From contig NZ_JADBDS010000001.1 of the NCBI RefSeq assembly GCF_014873705.1, positions 1,612,001 through 1,676,000 on the forward strand: a DNA stretch of 64,000 bases, given 5' to 3'. This document shows, one piece after another, positions 37,242-44,722 of this stretch (positions are counted from its first letter, which is position 1; every line of letters starts with the position of its first letter). The stretch is from Mycobacterium sp. OAS707. GTDB lineage: Bacteria > Actinomycetota > Actinomycetes > Mycobacteriales > Mycobacteriaceae. Made by a program: the position numbers and the translations under genes. The notes below the pieces were generated by a model. That model was not told the origin of the DNA. It ran no database searches and saw only the letters and a list, made by a program, of their open reading frames with translations.

Positions 37242-37378
37242 TTCGATGCCTTCCTCTGTAGGTTCTAACCGCATTAACGGCTCTGTAGGGTTAAACGCGC
37301 TGGCGAAGCCGATAATCCCGCTGGCAGAAATTGACCGCCGGTTGGCAGGAATCCGCAGTTTCGGCGGGCGGGACGCAG

Positions 37379-37936
37379 TCAGCCGCCCTGGATATCCAGA
37401 CCGTGCGCAGCGGCGAACGCCATCGCCTGCTCGATGTCGACCTTCGCGCCACGCAACCTCGCCGTGGTCCACAGCGTCGGATCAACGCGTGCGCCACGCA
37501 GATCGGCTTCTTCCAGTTTTGCGTTCTGTACGCGAGCACCGGTCAGGTCGGCGCGCCGCAGCACGGCCTTGCGCAGGTCCGCGTCCACCAGGCTGGCTTC
37601 GCGCAATCGGCAGTCGGACAGGTCGGCGCTGCGCAGATCCGCCGCGGCAAGAACCGTCAGCGTGAAATCCACCTCGACGAACTTGATCGGCCGCAGGCGG
37701 CATTCGGTGAAAACCGAACCCAAGAAACTGCAGTGCCGAAAGATGCTGTGCAGCAACGATGTTCGTCGGAACGTGCAATTGCGAAAAGCCGAGCCCTCGT
37801 GCTCTGATTCCGACAGGTCGGCTCCGCTGAAATCGCAATCGGTGAAAATTGCGCGTTCGGTTCGCAGCCGGCTCAGGTCCTCGTCACGAAAGTCGTGACC
37901 GTTGAACTCGCGCTCGGCCCAAACCTCGTCAGCCAC
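37379..37936 (-). CDS. mfpA: Pentapeptide repeat protein MfpA
   Basis: 185 residues of right-handed quadrilateral beta-helix. Repeats of the type A(D/N)LxX run through the whole protein (FSGADLSESEHEGSAF, LRSADLSDCRLREASLVDADLRKAVLRRADLTGARVQNAKLEEADLRGARV). MfpA mimics B-DNA and binds DNA gyrase, giving low-level fluoroquinolone protection. The last gene of the five-gene conservon; its start overlaps mfpB by eight bases. Same length class as Rv3361c. Confidence 0.93.
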   Translation of the reverse strand: MADEVWAEREFNGHDFRDEDLSRLRTERAIFTDCDFSGADLSESEHEGSAFRNCTFRRTSLLHSIFRHCSFLGSVFTECRLRPIKFVEVDFTLTVLAAADLRSADLSDCRLREASLVDADLRKAVLRRADLTGARVQNAKLEEADLRGARVDPTLWTTARLRGAKVDIEQAMAFAAAHGLDIQGG

Positions 37937-38510
37937 GAACTGGGGTCAGGCTATTCAGCGCATACTCGGTGATGGCGATCAACGCAGCCTTGGTCGAATG
38001 GCGGTCGCGCGCATCGACGGTGATGATCGGAATGTCCTCGCGCAGCGCCAACGCCTTGCGCACCGCCTGAGCGGGATGCTTTGGCGCCCCGTCGAATTCG
38101 TTGATCGCGATCAGGAACGGCAGCTTGCGCGCCTCGAAGAAGTCGACCGCGGCGAAGCTGTCCGCCAGCCGTCGCACGTCGACCAGGATGATGGCACCGA
38201 TGGCACCGCGCACCAGGTCGTCCCACATGAACCAGAACCGGCGCTGCCCCGGTGTGCCGAACAGGTACAGCACCAAATCCTCGGCGAGCGTGATGCGGCC
38301 GAAGTCCATCGCCACGGTGGTGGTGTTCTTCGTCGGGGTCAGCTCGAGCCCATCGACGCCCGCAGACGCGTTGGTCACCAACGCCTCGGTGCGCAGCGGC
38401 ATGATTTCGGAAACCGCACCCACGAACGTCGTCTTGCCGGCGCCGAAGCCACCGGAGATGACGATCTTCGTCGAGGCGGTGTCCCGCCCCTCAGAGCGCT
38501 CGAAGGCCAC
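37929..38510 (-). CDS. mfpB: MfpB-type Ras-like GTPase
   Basis: 193-residue small GTPase of the conservon (CvnD) class. P-loop VISGGFGAGKTTFVG at about 14-28, G3 region LFGTPGQRRF and G4-like INEFDG in place of the usual NKxD. In conservons it works with the roadblock protein and is thought to release MfpA from gyrase. It overlaps mfpC by 20 bases and mfpA by eight, so translation is coupled. Confidence 0.92.
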   Translation of the reverse strand: MAFERSEGRDTASTKIVISGGFGAGKTTFVGAVSEIMPLRTEALVTNASAGVDGLELTPTKNTTTVAMDFGRITLAEDLVLYLFGTPGQRRFWFMWDDLVRGAIGAIILVDVRRLADSFAAVDFFEARKLPFLIAINEFDGAPKHPAQAVRKALALREDIPIITVDARDRHSTKAALIAITEYALNSLTPVRG

Positions 38511-38865
38511 GCAGCGTCCTTCCTATCAATTCACGTCGTTCATCGATGGTGGTGGAATCACCCAGGGTCGTGTGCACCCGTAGATAACCTTGCGTCACGA
38601 GGTCACCGATAAGCACGCGCGCCACGCCGAGAGGCAGCGATAAGACAGCGGCAATTTCGGCGACCGACGGGCTGTCTGCGCACATTGACAGCATCCGGCC
38701 GCGTACGTCGTTGCCAGGCCAGCGCGGCGCTTTCGGCGGCAAAAGCACGGTCTCGATCGGCGCCTCGAGCGGCAGGTTGACGCGGGAATCGGTGCGGCCG
38801 GCCGTCAGGGTGTACGGCCGGACCAGCTGCGGTTCGGCCGTGTCGCCTGACTCCCAATTTTCCAT
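38491..38865 (-). CDS. mfpC: DUF742 protein of the mfp conservon (MfpC)
   Basis: 124 residues. DUF742 core: VRPYTLTAGRTDSRVNLPLEAPIETV then a winged-helix-like part SVAEIAAVLSLPLGVARVLIGDLVTQGYLRVH. Third in the gene order kinase-roadblock-DUF742-GTPase-effector. Probably a scaffold between receptor and GTPase; biochemical role not established. Confidence 0.92.
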   Translation of the reverse strand: MENWESGDTAEPQLVRPYTLTAGRTDSRVNLPLEAPIETVLLPPKAPRWPGNDVRGRMLSMCADSPSVAEIAAVLSLPLGVARVLIGDLVTQGYLRVHTTLGDSTTIDERRELIGRTLRGLRAL

Positions 38866-38872
38866 AGGCCAC

Positions 38873-39289
38873 TCACGAGTGCTGCGGGGAGCGTCGTGCC
38901 GACTGGACCATGGCGCCTACTCGCTCCACCAAAATGGCCATCTCGTAACCGATTTGGCCGATGTCGCAGTTACGGGTGGCCAGCGTCGCAAGGTTGGAGC
39001 CGTCGCCGACACGCATCAGCAGCAGATAGCCGTTCTCCATCTCGACAACCGACTGCAGCACGTATCCGCCGTCGAACAACTGCGAGGCGCCCGTCGACAG
39101 GCTCGCGAGGCCCGAGGCGACCGCGGCGAGTTGGTCGGCCCGTTCGGTCGGCATGTGTTCACTGGCCGCCATCAGCAGTCCGTCGGCGGACACCAGCACG
39201 GCATGCGAGACACCGGATACTTCGCGGGCGAACTTCGAGACCAGCCAGTCGAGCGAGTCGCGCTGCGTCGAACGTGGCGGGTAGTTCAT
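38873..39289 (-). CDS. mfpD: Roadblock/LC7-domain protein of the mfp conservon (MfpD)
   Basis: 138-residue roadblock/LC7 protein: [35 protein letters not shown], then [44 protein letters not shown]. Such proteins regulate the partner Ras-like GTPase. Start overlaps the kinase stop by four bases (ATGA). Related to Rv3364c. Confidence 0.93.
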   Translation of the reverse strand: MNYPPRSTQRDSLDWLVSKFAREVSGVSHAVLVSADGLLMAASEHMPTERADQLAAVASGLASLSTGASQLFDGGYVLQSVVEMENGYLLLMRVGDGSNLATLATRNCDIGQIGYEMAILVERVGAMVQSARRSPQHS

Positions 39290-42165
39290 TCGTTATCGGT
39301 TCCTCTGGTCTCTTGGGCATGTGATCGGCCGGCCCGCACTCCACCGAAATGGTTGCTGATGCTTGCGCGGACGGCCTCAGGATCGCGGGACGGAATCGGT
39401 CCTCCGCCGGCGCCGAACTCAGCCGCCGATGCTACCTCGTCGTCGTCCTGGTCGCTCCGGTGAGCACCGCCGTTGGTGTGCGCAGTGCCGTTGGACGGCC
39501 TTGCCACGTCGACCGCACCCGGGACCAGGCGCGCGCCCGGCTCACGAACCGGCAGACCTTCCTCGGTGTGCTCGGCGACCGGCGCCTCCTCCGCTGCCGC
39601 GGCCGCCGACCAGCCGTGATCCCACACCGATTCCCAATTCAGGTCCTCGCTCTTGGCCAGGTCGGTCGGATCGACGAGCCATTCGGACAGCATCTTCTGA
39701 TAGATCGCGTCGTCGGCACCCGCCGTGGCCGACGGCTCTTCGACCGCAGGCCCCGTCGACTCGGGTTGCGGGTCCTCTGAAGCGGCAGACGGCTGAGCTT
39801 GCGCAGTGGGTTGCGGCTGCGCTTCCTCGACCTCCGGCGAAGCGGGCACACCGTTGCTGGCGGCCTGCGCGCGCGACGCGAAGAACGCCGATGTGTCGAC
39901 CGGAGCCCGGTCGGCCTCGGGCTGCGGCGCGAGGCGCTGACCCCAAGGCGGGACCTCTTGCGTCTGCGCGGGCATCGAGTCTTCGGGCCACTGCTCTTCG
40001 GCCGGCCACTCGTCGGCGGGCTCTTCCTCGGCGGGTTGGGCGAGCGACGCAGGAAGGTCGGAGATTCCGCTTGCGCCGGGATTGCGTTGCGGCAACAACG
40101 CGACGGGCACGTCGCCGTGGCCGTTGGTGTATTCGTGTCCGGGTTCTTCGACGTAGTCGCCGAAGTCGTGGTCCTCGTCGAGCGCCAACGCAGTGTGGAT
40201 GCCCGCGTGGGCATCAGCGGGGGCGCCGTACTCGGGTTCGCCGAACTGATCGGGCCCAGCCCCTGCGACGACGAGCAAGTCGCCGGGCACGAAGACACCG
40301 GCGGTCGTACCCGAATTCGGTTCGCCTGCAATGGTGCTGCGCAGCCGGACCACCAGCCCGTGCTGCGAGGCGAGCCGCCCGACCACGAACAGGCCCATGT
40401 GCCGAGCGGTGTACGGGTTGACTTCGCCGCCGGACTGCAGGCGCGTGTTGGCCACGCGCAGATCGGGTTCGGTCATGCCGATGCCGATGTCGCTGACCTC
40501 GATGACCAGGCCGCCGTTGCCGGTGTGCACGGCCGAAACACGGACCTGGGAGATCGGCGGCGAATAACGCAGTGCGTTGTCGAGAAGCTCGGCCAGCAGG
40601 TGCACCAGATCGCCTGCGACGGCGCCGATCACCTCGCTGTCGGGCACCGTCGCGGTGACCACGCGGGTGTAGTCCTCGACCTCCGAGGCGGCAGCGTTGA
40701 TGATCGCCGACACCGGGACCGGCTCGGCCTGGTCGCGCGGCACCTTGGCACCGGCGAGCACCAGCAGGTTGGCGCCGTTGCGACGCATCCGGGCGGCGAG
40801 GTGATCAAGCCGGAACAGGCTCTCCAGCCGCTCGGGGTCCTCCTCGTTGCGCTCGAGGCGGTCGATCAGCGAGAGCTGCTGATCCACCAGCGACCGACTG
40901 CGTCGCGACAACGTCTCGAACATGTCGCTCACCTGCAGCTGCAGCTGGGACTGTTCACTGGCCAACATGACGGCCTGCTCATGCAGCTCGTCGACGGCGT
41001 GCGCGACCTGGCCGACCTCCTCGGAGGTGTACACCGGAATCGGCGCAACGTGGCCCGCCTCGCCACCGGCGCGGACTCGATCGATCTCGCGGGCCAGATC
41101 GTCGTGCGCGACCTTCAGTGCGCTGTCGCGCAGTCTCCGCAGCGGGCGCACCAGCGATCGCGCCACCAGGATGACGAGCAGCAGCGCCACCAGCATCGCG
41201 CCAACGACGATCGCCGCGTCGCGGATCGCAGCCGTGCGCTGGGCCGCGGCCTCGCGCTCCACCGCATCCGTCACCGCCTTCGACGTGTCGGCGACCATCT
41301 CGTTCGCGATCTGGTTGGTCGCCTGGATCGATGCGCTGAGGTCCGGATTGTTGACCAGCACGGCGGCGGGGTCGGACATGATCGCCATCCGTTTGACGAA
41401 CTCTTGCTGCAGCTTGCCCGCCTCGGGCGAGCCGATGCCGAGCACCTGGCTCATGCCGAACAGCGTCGACGGTTCGGTGCCTGCCACTGTCGTCATCGAC
41501 ATCCGCAACTCGGGGTCGGGCAATTCACCGCCGAGGTTCACCAGCAGCTGCTGGATCATCATCTGGCCTCGGGCACCGACGGCCCGGCTCAGGCCAAGCG
41601 TCTCGGCGCGGATGCGCTCGTCTTCCACCCGCACCGAGCCGTTGATGGCGTCCTCGGCGGTCAGCAGGATCGGGGTGTAGGCCTGCACGCGATCGCGCAG
41701 CCCGATGCTGTTGGCCGTGACCTTGTCCATCAGCGCCTGGCCTGCGCCGATCATCGTCGTCACGGCCTTGCTGACATCGGGGACGACGTCGGTGTCGGTC
41801 AGTCGTCGTTGCAGGTTCTGCCGGGCGGTGTCGAACTTGCTCAGCGCGGCCTGGGTGTCACCACCGGTCGAACCGGCCAGCATCGCAGCGTCGAGCGCAC
41901 CCATGTAGCTCTCGATCGCGGGCACCATTTCGGCGCGATCGGCGGCCCGGCGCAAATCGGCCGCGTCCGTCGCACTCGAGTAGATGCGCAATCCGCCGAA
42001 CGTCCCGGCGAGAACCAACGGCACCAAAACGATCGCAAAGACTTTCCACCGAACCGGCCAATTCGTCATCGACCATCGCGATGGTCTCTTGGCGGGCCGC
42101 TGAGGCTTTGGTTCGAAATCGACGAGCGTGCCATCGGCCTTTTTCAGCTGCGAGAACGCGGTCAT
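39286..42165 (-). CDS. mfpE: Sensor histidine kinase-like receptor of the mfp conservon (MfpE)
   Basis: 959-residue membrane receptor. N-terminal helix at about 36-56 ([20 protein letters not shown]), an extracellular NIT-type nitrate/nitrite sensor domain (60-310), a second helix ([19 protein letters not shown]), HAMP (340-400), a dimerisation region with [22 protein letters not shown], and an HATPase domain with [24 protein letters not shown] and [13 protein letters not shown]. The last 300 residues are a disordered acidic/Pro/Gln tail. First gene of the conservon. Signal unknown. Confidence 0.92.
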   Translation of the reverse strand: MTAFSQLKKADGTLVDFEPKPQRPAKRPSRWSMTNWPVRWKVFAIVLVPLVLAGTFGGLRIYSSATDAADLRRAADRAEMVPAIESYMGALDAAMLAGSTGGDTQAALSKFDTARQNLQRRLTDTDVVPDVSKAVTTMIGAGQALMDKVTANSIGLRDRVQAYTPILLTAEDAINGSVRVEDERIRAETLGLSRAVGARGQMMIQQLLVNLGGELPDPELRMSMTTVAGTEPSTLFGMSQVLGIGSPEAGKLQQEFVKRMAIMSDPAAVLVNNPDLSASIQATNQIANEMVADTSKAVTDAVEREAAAQRTAAIRDAAIVVGAMLVALLLVILVARSLVRPLRRLRDSALKVAHDDLAREIDRVRAGGEAGHVAPIPVYTSEEVGQVAHAVDELHEQAVMLASEQSQLQLQVSDMFETLSRRSRSLVDQQLSLIDRLERNEEDPERLESLFRLDHLAARMRRNGANLLVLAGAKVPRDQAEPVPVSAIINAAASEVEDYTRVVTATVPDSEVIGAVAGDLVHLLAELLDNALRYSPPISQVRVSAVHTGNGGLVIEVSDIGIGMTEPDLRVANTRLQSGGEVNPYTARHMGLFVVGRLASQHGLVVRLRSTIAGEPNSGTTAGVFVPGDLLVVAGAGPDQFGEPEYGAPADAHAGIHTALALDEDHDFGDYVEEPGHEYTNGHGDVPVALLPQRNPGASGISDLPASLAQPAEEEPADEWPAEEQWPEDSMPAQTQEVPPWGQRLAPQPEADRAPVDTSAFFASRAQAASNGVPASPEVEEAQPQPTAQAQPSAASEDPQPESTGPAVEEPSATAGADDAIYQKMLSEWLVDPTDLAKSEDLNWESVWDHGWSAAAAAEEAPVAEHTEEGLPVREPGARLVPGAVDVARPSNGTAHTNGGAHRSDQDDDEVASAAEFGAGGGPIPSRDPEAVRASISNHFGGVRAGRSHAQETRGTDNE

Positions 42166-42242
42166 GGGCGGCCGCCGTTGCTATCGGTCGCCTGCCCGCA
42201 ATTCAGTAATGGAGCGTCGTTCATATGACTTCCTGCTGATTT

Positions 42243-42258
42243 CGCCCACCGATGGGCG
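42243..42258. promoter_or_regulatory. Palindrome upstream of the mfp operon
   Basis: CGCCCA, CCGA, TGGGCG is a perfect 6/4/6 inverted repeat 78 bp upstream of mfpE, in a 240-bp interval (42166-42405) that is A/T-richer than its flanks and holds no credible gene. It may be an operator or the stem-loop of a leader. Confidence 0.4.
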
Positions 42259-42405
42259 GCGTTCTACGCCTGGCAATTGGTCGAGTATGACAGCCATGTG
42301 CAGCCGATTCCACAATTCTTACTGAACAGACAGACTTGATAACCACTCTGACGAGCCGTTTCGATACGCCCGAGCAAATGATTGGGCGGTGAAGCGACGA
42401 ATCTT

Positions 42406-43011
42406 TCAGACCGCCCGAAGGACCGCGACAAGGAAGTCGGAGTCATCGGCGAACGGCCGCAGATCCCAGGTGGACAGCAGTAGATCGGGCACCAATCCCG
42501 CCGTGGCCGCGTCATCGAGAAACTCGGCGAACTCATAATCGCGGCCCGCACCGAAACCGGTCACCGCGCGACCGTCGGCGGCGAGGTGTACACGCAGCCG
42601 ACGCAGCACCTGAACCCGGGTGCTCGGAGCCAAGAACGCCATGACGTTGCCCGCTGCCACGATGACGTCGAACGGTTCGACGATGCCGCGGGCGGGCAAG
42701 TCGAGTTCGGCGAGGTCGCCGACGAGCCAGCGCGGGCCGGGGTGATCGTGCTCGGCGGCTTCGATCAGCGCCGGGTCGACGTCGACGCCGACTACGTCGT
42801 GACCGGCCTTGGCCAGTGCCCCACCCAACCGGCCGGAGCCGCAGCCTGCGTCGAGGATGCGCGCGCCACGGGGCGCCATCGCATCGACGAAGCGCGCCTC
42901 GCCGGCCAGATCCTCGCCGGCACGCGCCATGGCGCGGAAGCGCTCGATGTACCAATCCGAATGTCCGGGATTGGCAGCAACCTTCTGCATCCAGATGCTC
43001 CGCTCGACCAT
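42406..43011 (-). CDS. SAM-dependent methyltransferase
   Basis: 201 residues. SAM site ARILDAGCGSGRLGGALAKAGHDVVGVDVDPALI at about 48-80 and FDVIVAAGNVMAFLAP as motif IV. ATG 43011 (MVERSIWMQKVAANPGHSDW) or ATG 42990 (MQKVAANPGHS); both lie very near the divergent spoU start at 43027, so the promoters must overlap or lie inside the genes. Methyl acceptor unknown. Confidence 0.88.
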   Translation of the reverse strand: MVERSIWMQKVAANPGHSDWYIERFRAMARAGEDLAGEARFVDAMAPRGARILDAGCGSGRLGGALAKAGHDVVGVDVDPALIEAAEHDHPGPRWLVGDLAELDLPARGIVEPFDVIVAAGNVMAFLAPSTRVQVLRRLRVHLAADGRAVTGFGAGRDYEFAEFLDDAATAGLVPDLLLSTWDLRPFADDSDFLVAVLRAV

Positions 43012-43026
43012 GCAAGCATTATCGCC

Positions 43027-43491
43027 GTGTTCAGATTGCTGTTCTTCTCGCCGCGTATCGCGCCCAACACGGGCAACGCGATCCGGATGGTGGCCGCGAC
43101 GGGATGTGAACTGCATCTGGTGGAACCGCTCGGATTCGACTTGTCCGAACCCAAGGTGCGCCGGGCCGGCCTCGACTATCACGACCTGGCGTCGGTCACT
43201 GTGCATCGCGATCTTGCGACGGCATGGTCGGCGTTGGCGCCTTCGCGGGTCTACGCCTTCACCGCCCATGCCACGGATTCCTTCGCCGACGTCAGCTACC
43301 AACCCGGCGACGTATTGATGTTCGGCCCGGAACCGACGGGCCTTGATGCGGCGACGCTCGCCGACCCGCACATCACTGTGCAGGTGCGCATCCCGATGCT
43401 GGCGGGCAGGCGGTCACTGAACCTGTCGAACGCCGCGGCCGTCGCCGTCTACGAGGCCTGGCGCCAGCAGGGCTTCCGCGGCGCCGTCTAA
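43027..43491 (+). CDS. trmL: SpoU-family tRNA 2'-O-methyltransferase (TrmL-like)
   Basis: 154-residue SPOUT enzyme, the minimal TrmL size: LFFSPRIAPNTGNAIRMVAATGCELHLVEPLGF opens with the motif 1 Asn/Arg, then VLMFGPEPTGL (motif 2) and VRIPMLAGRRSLNLSNAAAVAVYEAWRQ (motif 3 and knot). Predicted to 2'-O-methylate the wobble nucleotide of tRNA-Leu. GTG start at 43027. Length and position match Rv3366. Confidence 0.93.
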   Translation: MFRLLFFSPRIAPNTGNAIRMVAATGCELHLVEPLGFDLSEPKVRRAGLDYHDLASVTVHRDLATAWSALAPSRVYAFTAHATDSFADVSYQPGDVLMFGPEPTGLDAATLADPHITVQVRIPMLAGRRSLNLSNAAAVAVYEAWRQQGFRGAV

Positions 43492-43523
43492 CCCCTAGTA
43501 CCGCGCGCCCCCTCTAGTACCGC

Positions 43524-43580
43524 GAGCGTGCGCGTCTGCACGCCGACACGCCGCATTTGGTGTGCATTCTGCGCACGCTC
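43524..43580 (+). repeat. 57-bp inverted-repeat element, copy A
   Basis: A 57-bp palindromic element with perfect 10-bp ends GAGCGTGCGC and GCGCACGCTC. The first 31 bases differ from copy B (44652-44708, opposite strand) at only three positions, and both are exactly 57 bp. It lies between spoU and the PPOX gene stop. Looks like a short non-autonomous or REP-type mycobacterial repeat. Confidence 0.8.
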
Positions 43581-43584
43581 GACG

Positions 43585-43989
43585 TCAGCCCCCGGTCCAC
43601 ACCTTGTCGATCGTGATCCGCAGTCGCGTGTTGTACGCGGCGATCGCCTCGGTCATTCCGGCCCGCTCGATGTCAGCGCGGTACTTGGCCCAATAGGCGT
43701 GGTCCGCACGCGGGTCGACGTCGACCGCGTCGACGGTCGCAACGCCGCCCACCACGACGATCCCGAAGCCGTTGCCGTCGGACTCCAAATTGAGGCTGAC
43801 CCGGGGCTGGCTCTTGATATGCCGAACCTTCGCGGCGTCCGGCATGGAGTACACGAAAACGTGGGCGTCGTCGAAGTAGAAACCCACCAACCGCGGGACC
43901 GGCTGGCCGGATTTCGCAACCGTCGTCAACCAGCCGTAATGATCGAAGCGCAGTCGGCGGGAAATGTCAGGCGTGAATTCGACTGCCAT
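43585..43989 (-). CDS. PPOX-class (pyridoxamine oxidase-fold) F420/FMN-binding protein
   Basis: 134 residues of the split-barrel flavin/deazaflavin-binding family: LRFDHYGWLTTVAKSGQPVPRLVGFYFDDAHVFVYSMPDAAKVRHIKSQPRVSLNLES. Mycobacterial members of this type usually bind F420. Start ATG 43989 lies six bases from TACATT of the shared promoter. It recalls Rv3369. Divergent partner is a nitroreductase; both genes lie between 57-bp inverted repeats. Substrate unknown. Confidence 0.88.
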   Translation of the reverse strand: MAVEFTPDISRRLRFDHYGWLTTVAKSGQPVPRLVGFYFDDAHVFVYSMPDAAKVRHIKSQPRVSLNLESDGNGFGIVVVGGVATVDAVDVDPRADHAYWAKYRADIERAGMTEAIAAYNTRLRITIDKVWTGG

Positions 43990-43995
43990 GAAACG

Positions 43996-44005
43996 AATGT
44001 AATCT
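43996..44005. promoter_or_regulatory. Symmetric bidirectional promoter shared by PPOX and nitroreductase genes
   Basis: AATGTAATCT fits the pattern A-N3-TA-N3-T. Rightward -10 is TAATCT (44000-44005); leftward -10 is TACATT (44001-43996); they share the central TA. Exactly six bases separate each -10 from its ATG (44012 and 43989), so both messages should be leaderless. Confidence 0.65.
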
Positions 44006-44011
44006 CGCGAA

Positions 44012-44653
44012 ATGACCCTGAACCTGTCCGCCGATGACGTCCTGACCACCACACGCTCGGTGCGCAAGCGGCTCGACTTCGACAAGCCCGTGCCCCGAGA
44101 CGTGCTACTGGAGTGTCTCGAACTGGCGCTACAGGCGCCGACGGGCTCGAATGCCCAGGGCTGGCAGTGGGTCTTCGTCGACGACGCCGACAAGAGGAAG
44201 GCGCTGGCCGACATCTACCGGACCAACGCAACGCCGTACCTCGATCTGCCGAAGCCCGAGTACGGCGACGTGCGTGACGAACAGCGCCCGCGGGTGTACG
44301 ACTCGGCGAAGTATCTCAACGAGCACCTTCACGAGGCGCCGGTCATGTTGATTCCCTGCTTGGAGGGCCGTCCCGACGGAGCGCCCGCAGGCATGAGCGC
44401 GTCGTTCTGGGGATCGCTCCTGCCCGCGGTGTGGAGCTTCATGCTGGCACTGCGCTCGCGCGGGCTCGGGTCGGCGTGGACGACGCTGCACCTGCTCGGC
44501 GACGGCGAGAAGCAGGCCGCCGAATTGCTCGGCATTCCGTTCGACAAGTACAGCCAGGCCGGCCTCTTCCCGATTGCGTACACAAAGGGCACCGACTTCC
44601 GGCGCGCGACGAGGCTGCCCGCGCAGCAGGTTTCGCACTGGAACGACTGGTGA
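44012..44653 (+). CDS. Nitroreductase-family oxidoreductase
   Basis: 213-residue FMN-dependent NADPH nitroreductase fold: TTRSVRKRLDFDKPVPRDVLLECLELALQAPTGSNAQGWQWVFV holds the FMN-binding Arg and Ser/Asn positions, and LRSRGLGSAWTTLHLLGDGEKQAAELLGIP is the C-terminal FMN contact. Same size as Rv3368c. Leaderless start from the shared promoter. Physiological acceptor unknown (nitroaromatics, quinones or others). Confidence 0.9.
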   Translation: MTLNLSADDVLTTTRSVRKRLDFDKPVPRDVLLECLELALQAPTGSNAQGWQWVFVDDADKRKALADIYRTNATPYLDLPKPEYGDVRDEQRPRVYDSAKYLNEHLHEAPVMLIPCLEGRPDGAPAGMSASFWGSLLPAVWSFMLALRSRGLGSAWTTLHLLGDGEKQAAELLGIPFDKYSQAGLFPIAYTKGTDFRRATRLPAQQVSHWNDW

Positions 44654-44708
44654 GTGTGCGCGAAATGTCCGCTCGCCGCGGCGTGTTGGCGTGCAGACAC
44701 GCACACTC
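44652..44708 (-). repeat. 57-bp inverted-repeat element, copy B
   Basis: The reverse-complement copy of element A, with perfect 9-bp ends GAGTGTGCG and CGCACACTC. The left end overlaps the nitroreductase stop codon. Copies A and B face each other and bracket the PPOX-nitroreductase pair. Confidence 0.8.
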
Positions 44709-44722
44709 GGCGTAGTTGGGGG

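Noticed and set aside
39799..42228. 809-codon plus-strand open frame across mfpE
   Set aside because: Antisense shadow of the sensor kinase, produced by high GC at third positions; no domain and no start signals.
43501..43521. CTAGTACCGCG at 43496 and 43514 as a mobile-element target duplication
   Set aside because: The two copies are only 18 bp apart, with no element between them, so a simple local duplication is enough.
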